A DNA stretch of 64,000 nucleotides from Bogoriella caseilytica (GTDB lineage: Bacteria > Actinomycetota > Actinomycetes > Actinomycetales > Actinomycetaceae). This document shows positions 41,961 to 49,579 of this stretch, in pieces. Under the pieces are notes generated by a model. That model had not been told where the DNA came from and did no database searches. It was given only the letters and a program-made list of their open reading frames with translations. A program made the position numbers and the translations under genes. The stretch covers positions 1,302,001 to 1,366,000 of the forward strand of contig NZ_RKHK01000001.1 of assembly GCF_003752405.1 (NCBI RefSeq), read 5' to 3'. Every line of letters begins with the position of its first letter. The stretch's first letter is position 1.

Positions 41961-42327
41961 GAGCAGTTCGGGCTGACCTATCTGGTCATTGCGCACGACA
42001 ACGGACCCGTTGGTGGAGGACACCCGCGAGCGGGTGCTGCTCTCCGGCGACCTGCCTAGCCCGGCCAACCCGCCGAGCGGCTGCAGCTTCCACACCCACT
42101 GCCCCTGGCGCCAGGCCACGCGCTGCGACGAGGAGCGGCCGCAGTTGCGCACGGTGGAGCTCCCCGGAGTGCCCGGAAACCACCGCGTGGCCTGCCACTG
42201 GGCTGAGGACATCGAGGCCGGCAAGATCACCGCGCGCGAGGTGACGCCGCAGGCCACGGATCCGACCGAGGAGCAGGGCGACGGCGCGGTGGCGGGGACG
42301 GCGAACACGGTGGCTGAACTGGGGTGA
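41961..42327 (+). pseudogene. remnant of an oligopeptide/dipeptide ABC transporter ATPase (DppF/OppF type)
   Basis: One frame begins [13 protein letters not shown], the H-loop region of peptide-ABC ATPases. The next frame then reads [20 protein letters not shown], followed by [17 protein letters not shown] and [10 protein letters not shown], the diagnostic oligopeptide-binding C-terminal domain with its Cys pairs. About 45 residues expected between the H-loop and that domain are missing and the frame shifts at ~42000. Walker A, signature and Walker B are all absent. It is therefore a 5'-truncated, internally deleted relic; no peptide permease or binding protein remains nearby. Confidence 0.85.
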
Positions 42328-42398
42328 GGTGCGCGCCGGGTGGGGTGCAGCTGCGCGTCACCGTTGAGCGTGCCTTCACCGGGCACTTTCGTGGACGA

Positions 42399-42486
42399 GT
42401 CTTACGGGACGGCGCGCGCGAGTGGTGGCCCGAAGCGGCTTGATGGCACGGGTCGACCCGTTGAGGGTTCGTCTTACGGGACGGCG
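42399..42486. repeat. direct repeat of GTCTTACGGGACGGCG, 72 bp apart
   Basis: The 16-mer occurs exactly at 42399-42414 and 42471-42486. Both copies are preceded at different distances by CCGTTGAG (42361 and 42458), so a larger, partly diverged duplication is likely. Confidence 0.75.
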
Positions 42487-42698
42487 GGACTGTAGAGCGA
42501 TCCCCCTATGAGGCACTACCCGTACGGTCGCCAAGCATCCACCTCATCGAAGACATAGGGACCATGGGTGCGGCCCTGGTGCAGCTGAGCACACCATTGC
42601 GCACCCACATTCTGAGTGGTTCGGAGGAACCACTCAGCGCGCAGTGTGGCGATAGTCGGTGCCGCGGACCGGACGTCCGACACGCCGCTGATGGGAAC

Positions 42699-42842
42699 TT
42701 AGAGACCCGCCGGAGCGAGCAGACGGTTGATGGAGTTCCACGCATACTCCTCACCCAGGGACGCGGGCGTGGAGCAGCCCGCACACGTGGCGGCTCCGAC
42801 GACGGCAAGAGCGCCGGCGACATATCGCCCGAGCAGACGCAT
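42699..42842 (-). CDS. small putative lipoprotein, 47 residues
   Basis: The predicted protein starts MRLLGRYVAGALAVVGAATC, then AGCSTPASLGEEYAW and a short tail. A basic start, hydrophobic core and Cys after AG look like a lipoprotein signal, although the -3 residue is Cys instead of Leu. A TAGTGT hexamer (42850-42855, reverse) lies 7 nt before the ATG, the same leaderless layout as many genes here. The mature part would be only ~24 residues, so it may be a truncated former gene. No family recognised. Confidence 0.4.
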   Translation of the reverse strand: MRLLGRYVAGALAVVGAATCAGCSTPASLGEEYAWNSINRLLAPAGL

Positions 42843-43063
42843 GACGGCCACACTAGCCGTGCTAGCTCGTGCGGTGAGTGGCTCTCTGAGTCCTGGAGAA
42901 AGTCAACGAAAGGCGCCTCATACTTCGGCATGGCAGTCCTCGTCGGCCTTGTGCTTTTCACCGCGAACAGCATTACTCGAATTTCGTCGCCATCTCCCTG
43001 TCACCCATGCCGCAGAGAATGCGCCCCCTATCCCCCCACGCCGAGAGTCACTAGGGTCGGCAC

Positions 43064-43807
43064 ATGGGGCACTTAGCGCACACCGAGCCAGCGCCGTTGG
43101 CGCCGAGCTCTGCTGACGCACGGCAGACCGCCCCTCCAGGAGCCTTCAATCTCATTCTCCGCGCCCTCATTGCGATCGGCCTGATCGCAGGGTGGGTGCA
43201 GTTGAGCCAAACCCCCACATATCGCTCTGTGGAGGATCTTCTCTGGGCACTCGAGGCGGGTGAGGTCACCCAGATCACGATGGAACGGCCATCGGCCGAC
43301 AGCGAAGGGAGCTTCCCGGTCGAGTGGGAGGGGCCGGGCCGGCCTGCCTACTCGTCCTATCCGTACAACTCGGAGGGAATGCCAGTCACCGACTCGATCT
43401 CCGATGCCCCGGAGGCGCCCGACGGGTTCGCCGACGCTGACCACCGGACGAGAATCCTTGAGGCGGCCTCACGGGCCGGGGTGCCGGTGATCGAGCGAGA
43501 CATTGACACGGACCATGGCGGCTTCCGGCTGAATTACGCCGTCATCGCCTCGCTGGCGGCATGTCTGCTGCTCGTCGCCGGTCCGCAACCGCGCCTGGCC
43601 ACCAGGTGGGCATGGTTCTGGCTCGGCGTGATCGTGCCGGTCGCCTGGCTCGTTTTCGTCGTGCTCGAACCCACCCCGTGGGGGCGCAGCGAGCCGTCGC
43701 CACCGCGGAGCCGGCGGCTCACCGGCGGATGGGCTCTTCTCTTGGCGCTCGCGCTGGGCGCGATCCTCACGTCGAACCCGTGGTACCGGGACCTGTTCCC
43801 GCCGTAG
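43064..43807 (+). CDS. membrane protein with FtsH-like N-terminal ectodomain pattern, unknown function
   Basis: A 247-residue protein: a membrane segment at ~29-46 (NLILRALIAIGLIAGWVQL), a ~110-residue exposed domain, and two or three C-terminal membrane segments. The stretch YRSVEDLLWALEAGEVTQIT resembles the FtsH N-terminal domain (ysefl.ave.g.v..v.i), but there is no AAA domain. TAGGGT (43052-43057) and 6 nt precede the ATG, a leaderless signature. Its last 41 bp overlap the convergent kinase-like gene. Function unknown. Confidence 0.75.
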   Translation: MGHLAHTEPAPLAPSSADARQTAPPGAFNLILRALIAIGLIAGWVQLSQTPTYRSVEDLLWALEAGEVTQITMERPSADSEGSFPVEWEGPGRPAYSSYPYNSEGMPVTDSISDAPEAPDGFADADHRTRILEAASRAGVPVIERDIDTDHGGFRLNYAVIASLAACLLLVAGPQPRLATRWAWFWLGVIVPVAWLVFVVLEPTPWGRSEPSPPRSRRLTGGWALLLALALGAILTSNPWYRDLFPP

Positions 43808-44399
43808 CCCCCGCGCCGTCCAACCACGTCAGGATCTGCGCAGCTGCCTCGGCAGCGGTGAGCTGGCTGTTGTCCAGACGCAGGTGCCGGTGCTCGGCAA
43901 GCAGCCGCGCGCCCGGCAAGGAGCCGCCGGAGTGAGCGCCACCATCGGTGTTCATCACGAAGCGTTCCATGTCGCGGACGTTGGCGTCCGACCACGTCAC
44001 GTCCCGCTTGGAGCGCTTCTCCGCGAGGCGCAGTTCTGTCCGGTTCCTCTCGAGGCGCGTCTCCAGATCCGCAGCGAGTTCCACGAACGCCACCTCCGCG
44101 CCCCGGATGACATAGGGGCGTATGTACGTGGCCAACTCATCGGCGTCGTCCTGCTGTTCCAAGCCCCAGACGAAGGTGAGCAGCAGATCCACCTCAGCTG
44201 AGGCGGCCTCCTCCACGACCTGGGTCCGCCACTGGCTGATGAGCCGCTCGAACGGAGGACTTCCGTACTCGAAAACCTCCAAGAGCGGTTCGATCAACGT
44301 GTGGTTGTGGAACAGCCGGCAGTCACTCCGTTCGGCGATCTCACGCCCCACGGTCATCTTGCCGACGGCGGGAGGACCGAAGAGGACGAGGAGGCGCAT
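43767..44399 (-). CDS. P-loop kinase-like protein (AAA_33 / shikimate-kinase-like)
   Basis: A 210-residue protein with Walker A GPPAVGKMT at residues 8-16, then a HNHTLIEPLLEVFEYG stretch, DLLLTFVWGLE as a Walker-B-like strand and a lid region NRTELRLAEKRSKRD. These fit small nucleotide/metabolite kinases, some annotated as shikimate kinase-like or chloramphenicol phosphotransferase-like; none is proven. The ATG directly before LLVLFGPP is preferred; an in-frame ATG 72 nt upstream would add an unconserved leader. The C-terminus overlaps a convergent gene by 41 bp. Confidence 0.75.
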   Translation of the reverse strand: MRLLVLFGPPAVGKMTVGREIAERSDCRLFHNHTLIEPLLEVFEYGSPPFERLISQWRTQVVEEAASAEVDLLLTFVWGLEQQDDADELATYIRPYVIRGAEVAFVELAADLETRLERNRTELRLAEKRSKRDVTWSDANVRDMERFVMNTDGGAHSGGSLPGARLLAEHRHLRLDNSQLTAAEAAAQILTWLDGAGATAGTGPGTTGST

Positions 44400-44501
44400 G
44401 CAGGGACTCTGCCACGACACCCACGCCCCGTTCCAGGCTGGTTCAGCCGCGCTGTCCTCCTCGAAGCGCATGGGGTTGTCCGAGCCCGTGTGTCACGAAC
44501 G

Positions 44502-44918
44502 TCAGTCAGTGAGCCGGCGCCCGAGAACTGCGACGTCAGATGTCTCGTACCCGATGGCCTCGTAGAATCCGATGCTCGCCAGGTTGTCATTGCGGACCAT
44601 CAGCTGGATCTTCGGGATGCGCCGATCACGCACCCATTCCTCGCACGCCCGCATCATCTCCCGCGCATGCCCCTCTCCCCGACGCTCCAGGGTGACCGCG
44701 AGGTAATACACCCACCCGCGGTGACCGTCATGGCCCACCATGGCGGTGGCGATCAGGCTGCCTCCAGAGTCGTAACCTCCCAGAACAGTGGAGTCGGGGC
44801 CTGCCATGGCCCGGCTCAAGTCAGCACGAGCATCGTTCCAGGGCCTGGTCAGCCCGGCAGCTTCCCAGAGTGCGAGCGCGGGCTCATAGTCGGAGATCTC
44901 GAGAGGCGTGATGTGCAC
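44502..44918 (-). CDS. GNAT acetyltransferase, YpeA-like
   Basis: A 138-residue GNAT. EISDYEPALALWEAAGLTRP followed by WNDARADL, then VGHDGHRGWVYYLAVTLERR and GEGHAREMM, then IPKIQLMVRNDNLASIGFYE and AIGYETSDVAVLGRRL, match the E. coli YpeA pattern end to end. The GTG start is chosen because TACAGT (44926-44931, reverse) lies 7 nt upstream and the encoded protein then aligns with the YpeA start. The acetyl-CoA loop reads RRGEGHA. Substrate unknown. Confidence 0.85.
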   Translation of the reverse strand: MHITPLEISDYEPALALWEAAGLTRPWNDARADLSRAMAGPDSTVLGGYDSGGSLIATAMVGHDGHRGWVYYLAVTLERRGEGHAREMMRACEEWVRDRRIPKIQLMVRNDNLASIGFYEAIGYETSDVAVLGRRLTD

Positions 44919-44990
44919 GCTTCTCACTGTAGGAGGGGCCCGCTCGCGCCTCCGGGGCACTCGCCCCGTGCAACGGTTCGATCCAGGTGC

Positions 44991-45560
44991 TCACCGGGAG
45001 GCCGGTAGCACGGCGCGTGCCAGTGCCTTGCCATGGTGGTTGAGGAGTACCGCCTTCTGCGCGCGCCCCCCGACCCAGGCCACGACCACCCGCCCGTGCC
45101 ACGGGACGGGAATCTCCCGGTCACCCACCGCGACCCGGGTGACCTCGGCGTTGACCCGGATCGTGCTGTAGTTGATCCACCGCCCGAGGGGGTGTCGGAA
45201 GCTCCTGGCGTAGCCATCCAGGGTCCCACCGCCGCCTTCCAGCGCGAGCACTCGGGGATCGACGCTGGGTGTTCCGAGTAGTTCCTCAGGGAGCTCGGCG
45301 GGTCGGTGCTCGAGTGCATCATCCGCTTCGGGACCGCCACCACCGCCGAGCAGGTGCCACTCGCCGCGATAGTGCGTGAGCGTGTGGGTCTCGATGACGT
45401 TGAGTCCCACACTTCTGCGCACGAACAGCGTGACCGCGATGTCACCGGCGACGTCGACCGCGAGCGCGGCATGCCGGCGCCGCCGGCTCAAGCGAGCGAC
45501 CGGCGTGAGCTCACGAGACTCGATGAGCGCGATGCTCTCGGTCAGCGCGTCGTAGGCCAT
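44991..45560 (-). CDS. conserved hypothetical protein, 189 residues
   Basis: A soluble protein with no recognised domain. Visible are a helical start (ALTESIALIESREL), a Gly-rich loop WHLLGGGGGPEADD and a beta-rich second half with RWINYSTIRVNAEVTRVAVG and a C-terminal KAVLLNHHGKALA. TAGGTT (45567-45572, reverse) lies 6 nt before the ATG, so the start and the gene are well supported. It is divergent from the ParDE pair across 121 bp. Confidence 0.75.
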   Translation of the reverse strand: MAYDALTESIALIESRELTPVARLSRRRRHAALAVDVAGDIAVTLFVRRSVGLNVIETHTLTHYRGEWHLLGGGGGPEADDALEHRPAELPEELLGTPSVDPRVLALEGGGGTLDGYARSFRHPLGRWINYSTIRVNAEVTRVAVGDREIPVPWHGRVVVAWVGGRAQKAVLLNHHGKALARAVLPASR

Positions 45561-45656
45561 GCCGTCAACCTAGCTCCGCTGTCGATCCCAAGCCCTCAGC
45601 CCGAGCGCGTCCGACAGTCCGCTTCAAGCTCATTCGGCCCACCTTCCCCACCCAGT

Positions 45657-45671
45657 TACCAACGGTTGGTA
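45657..45671 (+). promoter_or_regulatory. ParD operator overlapping the parD -10
   Basis: TACCAACGGTTGGTA is a perfect odd-centred palindrome (7-bp arms). Its last bases overlap the -10 TACTCT (45670-45675) that sits 6 nt before the parD ATG, the geometry expected for autorepression by the antitoxin. Confidence 0.75.
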
Positions 45672-45681
45672 CTCTCTCCTC

Positions 45682-45915
45682 ATGGCCCGGAACACGTCGA
45701 TCAGCCTGGACGAGCACTTCCTGGACTTCCTCTCCCAGCAGGTCTCCTCCGGCCGCTATCGGTCTGCCAGCGAAGTCGTCCGCGCCGGCCTTCGGCTGCT
45801 CGAGGATGAGGAGACGCGACTGGCCTCGCTGCGCAGCGCCCTCGTCGAGGGTGAAGACAGCGGCGCGCCTGAACCCTTCGACTTCGACGCTTTCGTCGCG
45901 GCGAAGAAGGCGTGA
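45682..45915 (+). CDS. parD: type II antitoxin, ParD family
   Basis: A 77-residue protein. NTSISLDEHFLDFLSQQVSS followed by GRYRSASEVVRAGLRLLEDE is the ribbon-helix-helix ParD signature, and the C-terminal half (ALVEGEDSGAPEPFDFDAFV) is the disordered toxin-wrapping part. It binds ParE and represses the operon. The -10/palindrome arrangement upstream supports a leaderless transcript. Its stop overlaps the parE GTG start in GTGA. Confidence 0.93.
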   Translation: MARNTSISLDEHFLDFLSQQVSSGRYRSASEVVRAGLRLLEDEETRLASLRSALVEGEDSGAPEPFDFDAFVAAKKA

Positions 45916-46202
45916 ACCAGTACCGGCTCACGCCGGCCGCTCAGCGCGACCTCTCCTCGATCTGGGACTTCACCGAGGAGCGCTGGGGCATTCCTCAGGC
46001 GGAGACCTACATCGCCGAGATCAGAGCCGCCATCGAGCGCGTGGCCGACGATCCCCGCCGCGGGCGCGCCTGCGACGAGATCCGCACTGGGTACCGTCGC
46101 TACGGCATCGGCAGCCACTTGCTCTTCTACGTCGAGAGCGCCGAGGGTGTCGACCTGGTCCGGATCCTGCACCAACGGATGGACCCGACCCGGCACCTCT
46201 GA
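45912..46202 (+). CDS. parE: type II toxin, ParE family
   Basis: A 96-residue RelE/ParE-fold protein: YRLTPAAQRDLSSIWDFTEE, RWGIPQAETYIAEIRAAIER, DDPRRGRACDEIRTGYRRYG and the terminal SAEGVDLVRILHQRMDP. ParE toxins poison DNA gyrase. Start GTG overlaps the antitoxin stop (45912-45915), so translation is coupled. Complete and apparently intact. Confidence 0.93.
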   Translation: MNQYRLTPAAQRDLSSIWDFTEERWGIPQAETYIAEIRAAIERVADDPRRGRACDEIRTGYRRYGIGSHLLFYVESAEGVDLVRILHQRMDPTRHL

Positions 46203-46292
46203 GCGGACTCCCCTTCGCAGCTTCGTCGCATCGCACGACATCGCTGATCGCGTGCTGTGGTCGCACCTCAGCGCGCCCACCCCGCACCCCGG

Positions 46293-46460
46293 TCAGGAAC
46301 GGGGGCACTGCGGCCGTTCGAGCCTCCGCGCGAGGTAAAAGCCGAGGGCGCCGGAGAGCAGTGCGATGCCGGCGATGGCGCCGAGCGCTGCCAGCAGATT
46401 GACGCCGTCCAGGACGACCACCCACGGCGTGAGCACCTCTTCGCGCCACAGCCCGGCCAC
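46293..46460 (-). CDS. small single-pass membrane protein, 55 residues
   Basis: From a GTG at 46460 the reverse strand encodes MAGLWREEVLTPWVVVLDGV, then NLLAALGAIAGIALLSGALG and FYLARRLERPQC. One clear transmembrane helix (~20-43) is followed by a positively charged end, so the N-terminus is probably outside. GAGGGAGA lies just before the start, rather close, and TACAGT (46482-46487, reverse) is a plausible -10 about 22 nt upstream. It lies in the 317-bp gap between parE and the sigma factor gene. No family recognised. Confidence 0.5.
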   Translation of the reverse strand: MAGLWREEVLTPWVVVLDGVNLLAALGAIAGIALLSGALGFYLARRLERPQCPRS

Positions 46461-46519
46461 TCTCCCTCGACCAGCAACCTGACTGTAGGGCTCTGGCTCC
46501 TGCCGGACATGTACCGGGT

Positions 46520-47107
46520 ATGCGGGAGATCAACACCGACGCCAGTTCGCCCCCGTGCGATGCCATCATGGCGGGCGTGGCGCCGGACCAGGGGGGAGAC
46601 GCGGCCGAGGCGTTCCGGCGCCTCTTTGAGTCCGTCTATGACGACCTCGTGCGCTTCACGGAGCGCCGCGCAGCTGCGGCCGCCGTGGATGATGTGGTCG
46701 CCGAGACCTTCCTCGTGGCGTGGCGGCGCTGGCACGAGCTACCCGCGGACCCGGCCGACGTCCGCCCCTGGCTATTCGCCGTCGCTCGCCACACCTTGGC
46801 CAACAGTCACCGCGGGCGCCGCCGATCCCGCGCCGTGGCCGTGCGGATCGCAGCTCAGCCCGACCAGCCGGCGGAGGACGACGCCACCGCCGTGGCGCAG
46901 CGGGTCGATCTCGAGCGCGCCTTCCGGCGGCTGTCCTCCCGCGATCAGGAAGCGCTGGCTCTCGTGGCCTGGGACGGCCTCACTCCCGCCGAGGCGGCGC
47001 GCACCCTGGAGATCAGCGACTCCGCCTTCAGCGTCCGGCTCAGCCGAGCGCGGCGGCGCCTCCGCCAGCACCTAGACTCCGGCCCTGCCGAAGGAGCGTC
47101 CCGATGA
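46520..47107 (+). CDS. ECF-type RNA polymerase sigma factor
   Basis: A 195-residue sigma factor. Region 2 reads FESVYDDLVRFTERRAAAAA then VDDVVAETFLVAWRRWHELP, and region 4 reads LSSRDQEALALVAWDGLTPA, EAARTLEISDSAFSVRLSRA and RRRLRQHL. There is no C-terminal SnoaL-like extension. The true start may be the ATG at 46568; neither has a good SD. The stop overlaps the next gene's ATG in ATGA, the usual sigma/anti-sigma coupling. Its own target promoter is not evident. Confidence 0.92.
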   Translation: MREINTDASSPPCDAIMAGVAPDQGGDAAEAFRRLFESVYDDLVRFTERRAAAAAVDDVVAETFLVAWRRWHELPADPADVRPWLFAVARHTLANSHRGRRRSRAVAVRIAAQPDQPAEDDATAVAQRVDLERAFRRLSSRDQEALALVAWDGLTPAEAARTLEISDSAFSVRLSRARRRLRQHLDSGPAEGASR

Positions 47108-47901
47108 CTCACGACGACCGCGACCTGCACGCCCTGCGCGTCCTGGACCCTGCCCACTCCCCCCGCCCCGAGGCCGGCCGCGATCCCGGGGCCCAAGCGG
47201 TGCTCACTCGAGTCCTCGAGACCCCGCAGGGCGAGACCCCCGGCGGCGGCGTCTCGCAGATCGGTGGCCGCCGGCGCTGGGCGGCCGTCGGGATCGCGGC
47301 GGCCGCGGTCACCGCCGCCCTCGTGATCCTGCCGCTCGGCGGGGAACCGCAGCACGCCTTCGCCACATGGAGCGCGACACCGCAGGAGGCCTCCCCCAGC
47401 GCCCTGGACGACGTCTCCGAACGCTGCTCCCCCCGTAGCACCAGCAGCATCTGGGATCGGGACGCGATCATCGCGGAGGAACGCGGCCGGGTGACCTTCG
47501 TCGTCGCCCTCACCGAGCTCAGTCTGCAGCACTGCCTCCTCGTGGACGGCGAGTTCTTCTCAGCCTCATCCGGGAATGTTCGACTGCATGGCGCTGATAT
47601 CGGCGCTGACGAGGTGCAGACCTACCTGGCCGGCAGTTCCGGGAGCAGCGAGGACGCCTACTCGACCATCATGGGCCGGGTCGGCGACGACGTCATCGGC
47701 GTGGAGATCCACCCCAGCGGTTCGGCTTTCGAGTCGGACGCTCCCGCTGAGCTAGAGGCTCCGGATTCCGTCACGGCGACCGTCGACTCCGGCCACTACG
47801 GTGCCTGGTGGCCGGGCTCCAGTGAAGAGTTCGAGCTGACCATCTACTTGGCGGATGGCACGGTCCTGGAGAACGTGCCCGCCTTCGAGCACGACCGCTG
47901 A
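47104..47901 (+). CDS. membrane-anchored partner of the ECF sigma factor (putative anti-sigma factor)
   Basis: A 265-residue protein with ~58 cytoplasmic residues, one membrane helix (WAAVGIAAAAVTAALVILPL) and a ~185-residue outer domain with two Cys (ERCSPRS, LQHCLLVDG) that may form a disulfide. The N-terminal part lacks the HxxxCxxC zinc motif of ZAS anti-sigma factors. Coupled translation with the sigma gene (ATGA at 47104-47107) makes an anti-sigma role likely, but the fold is not one I recognise. Confidence 0.7.
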   Translation: MTHDDRDLHALRVLDPAHSPRPEAGRDPGAQAVLTRVLETPQGETPGGGVSQIGGRRRWAAVGIAAAAVTAALVILPLGGEPQHAFATWSATPQEASPSALDDVSERCSPRSTSSIWDRDAIIAEERGRVTFVVALTELSLQHCLLVDGEFFSASSGNVRLHGADIGADEVQTYLAGSSGSSEDAYSTIMGRVGDDVIGVEIHPSGSAFESDAPAELEAPDSVTATVDSGHYGAWWPGSSEEFELTIYLADGTVLENVPAFEHDR

Positions 47902-48037
47902 GTCGCCAAACATCCCCGGATCGGCCACTGCGATGCACCCGGAGGCCGACGCCATGCAGCCCCCGCAGTCGGTTCCGCACCCACACTAGGCTGGCGCGTT
48001 GACCGGAGACAGCCACCAGAGCAGGAGAACCACAGCT

Positions 48038-48667
48038 GTGAAGACCGTGTACGTCGTGACGCACCCTGAAGCGACGCACCATGTCGATGGACTCGTCGGC
48101 GGACAATTCGACTCCGACCTCACCGAGCGAGGCCGGCACCAGGCAGGCGCCATCGCGGAGGCCTTGGCGGCCCGCCTTCCCGCAGACGCCACCGTGACGG
48201 TCTCTTCCTCCGACCTGCTGCGCACCCGCCGCACCGCCGAGGCCGTCGCCGAGCGCTGGGGAACCGACGTCGTCCTTGACCCGCGACTCCGGGAGAAGTC
48301 CTACGGCGAGGCCGGTGGGCGGCCCCAGGCCTGGCTGGACGATCGCTTCATCCCACCACCCGCGGAGGGCGAGCGCATGCGCCACCACGAAGGGGTTGCC
48401 GGGGCGGAAACGAAGTGGGATCTCGCAGTACGGGTGTACGCCGCTGCCGAGGCGGTCTTCGCCTCGCCGGCCGAGCACCACGTGGTGGTCACCCACGGGA
48501 TGGCCGCCACCTACCTGCTCGCCGCGTGGATCGAGATGCCGCTGGAGGCCGCCGGACGTGTCTCCTTCCGCTTGACCTCGGGCGGCATCACCACGCTGCA
48601 CCGGGACGACTACTTCCACAATCACAGCATCCGCGAGCTGAACAACGTCGAGCACTTGCACCGCTGA
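48038..48667 (+). CDS. histidine phosphatase superfamily protein with variant THP motif
   Basis: A 209-residue protein. KTVYVVTHPEATHHVDGLVG, DSDLTERGRHQAGAIAEAL, VSSSDLLRTRRTAEAVAERW and VVVTHGMAATYLLAAW give the phosphoglycerate-mutase-like fold. The usual catalytic RHG at the first strand is THP here, so the phosphate-binding Arg is replaced by Thr while the nucleophilic His is kept; the second catalytic His in THGMA is present. The GTG start is chosen for AGGAGA 9 nt upstream; a TTG at 47999 lies 6 nt behind TAGGCT, probably marking the transcript start. Substrate unknown. Confidence 0.82.
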   Translation: MKTVYVVTHPEATHHVDGLVGGQFDSDLTERGRHQAGAIAEALAARLPADATVTVSSSDLLRTRRTAEAVAERWGTDVVLDPRLREKSYGEAGGRPQAWLDDRFIPPPAEGERMRHHEGVAGAETKWDLAVRVYAAAEAVFASPAEHHVVVTHGMAATYLLAAWIEMPLEAAGRVSFRLTSGGITTLHRDDYFHNHSIRELNNVEHLHR

Positions 48668-48719
48668 CCACGAACAGCCGCACCGACCTGGCCGTCCGAA
48701 CACTGGTTACTATCGCGCG

Positions 48720-49235
48720 ATGAGTGACCAGCCTGACCCACAGCAATGGCGGGCGGTGGTGGCCGCACTCGCGAACCCGCACGTGCGGCGTCTCTTCGCC
48801 GAACTCGAACTCAGCGCACCACTGGAGACAGCGGGCGCGGAGATGGGCGCTTCACGCAAACGGCGCGCCCTGACCACCCTGCGCAAGGCTGGCCTGGTCC
48901 GCGAGGCGGGCGGCAATACGGTCACCAATCCGGAGGTCTTTGCGCAGGCGCTGGCGAGTGCGCCTCTGCCCGAGCGGCCGACCGGGGTTGAGCGTTTCCT
49001 CAGGCAGGACGGCCGCATCGACCGCTACCCGGCCGACGCGGCCGAACGCACCGCACTGCTCGCCCTGCTGGCCTCCCGGGTGCTGGACGTCGGCGAGGTG
49101 ATCCCCGAACGCGAGATCACGGAGCGGCTCACCCGGTTCACCGACGACCCTGCGGGGCTACGCCGCGCCATGGTGGATGAGGAGATCCTGGAGCGCACCC
49201 GATCCGGATCCGAGTACGCGCGCGTGGTCGACTGA
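48720..49235 (+). CDS. ArsR-like winged helix plus DUF2087 domain protein
   Basis: A 171-residue protein. The first ~80 residues look like a winged helix (RAVVAALANPHVRRLFAELE, RALTTLRKAGLVREAGG), followed by the DUF2087 domain (VERFLRQDGRIDRYPADAAE, then RTALLALLASRV and FTDDPAGLRRAMVDEEILER). Such fusions are presumed regulators; a nucleic-acid-binding role is inferred only. TACTAT (48708-48713) and 6 nt precede the ATG, an ideal leaderless arrangement. It ends 9 bp from a convergent gene. Confidence 0.85.
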   Translation: MSDQPDPQQWRAVVAALANPHVRRLFAELELSAPLETAGAEMGASRKRRALTTLRKAGLVREAGGNTVTNPEVFAQALASAPLPERPTGVERFLRQDGRIDRYPADAAERTALLALLASRVLDVGEVIPEREITERLTRFTDDPAGLRRAMVDEEILERTRSGSEYARVVD

Positions 49236-49244
49236 CGAAACGCC

Positions 49245-49499
49245 TCAGCCTTTGATGAAGCGGACCTTTCGATCGCCCTCGAGGAGCCAGGCCTTCTTCA
49301 CCCCGAAGATGCCTGCCTTGACCTCGACCACCGCCGGGCGCGGGCGCGGCGAGCGCAGCCGGGTCTTCCCGAAGAACAGGTTGCGTTGGTCCACGACCTC
49401 GTCGTCGGAAACCAGGCGGACCCGGTACCAGAACAGTGCCCCCTGATCGACCTCGACGACCAGGTCGGTGCCGCCATGGTTCAGCGTGAACTGCTTCAT
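49245..49499 (-). CDS. small conserved hypothetical protein, 84 residues
   Basis: The protein starts MKQFTLNHGGTDLVVEVDQG, then ALFWYRVRLVSDDEVVDQRN and VKAGIFGVKKAWLLEGDRKV, a compact all-beta pattern of two repeated halves. GAGGGGGT lies about 7 nt before the ATG; an open frame upstream overlaps the copper ATPase gene end and is not coding. It follows that ATPase gene (81-nt gap) on the same strand and may be co-transcribed. Function unknown. Confidence 0.75.
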   Translation of the reverse strand: MKQFTLNHGGTDLVVEVDQGALFWYRVRLVSDDEVVDQRNLFFGKTRLRSPRPRPAVVEVKAGIFGVKKAWLLEGDRKVRFIKG

Positions 49500-49579
49500 G
49501 CGATAACCCCCTCGTGAATCAGCAAGCCCTCGCCCTCCACCGTGCCACGAATGACGATCTGCCTGCACGCCGGGCGCCG

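Larger units (their letters stand above)
42328..43063. other. gene-poor 0.74-kb stretch
   Basis: It holds the duplicated 16-mer at 42399/42471 and one candidate 47-codon reverse-strand ORF (42699-42842). Longer open frames on both strands (42506-42973, 42564-43076) have low-complexity Arg/Ser/Thr-rich products and no start signals. The stretch adjoins the ABC ATPase relic and may be decayed sequence. Confidence 0.6.

Noticed and set aside
42506-43076. Opposing long frames in the gene-poor stretch
   Set aside because: Ser/Arg/Pro-rich products, no SD or -10, no recognisable domain.
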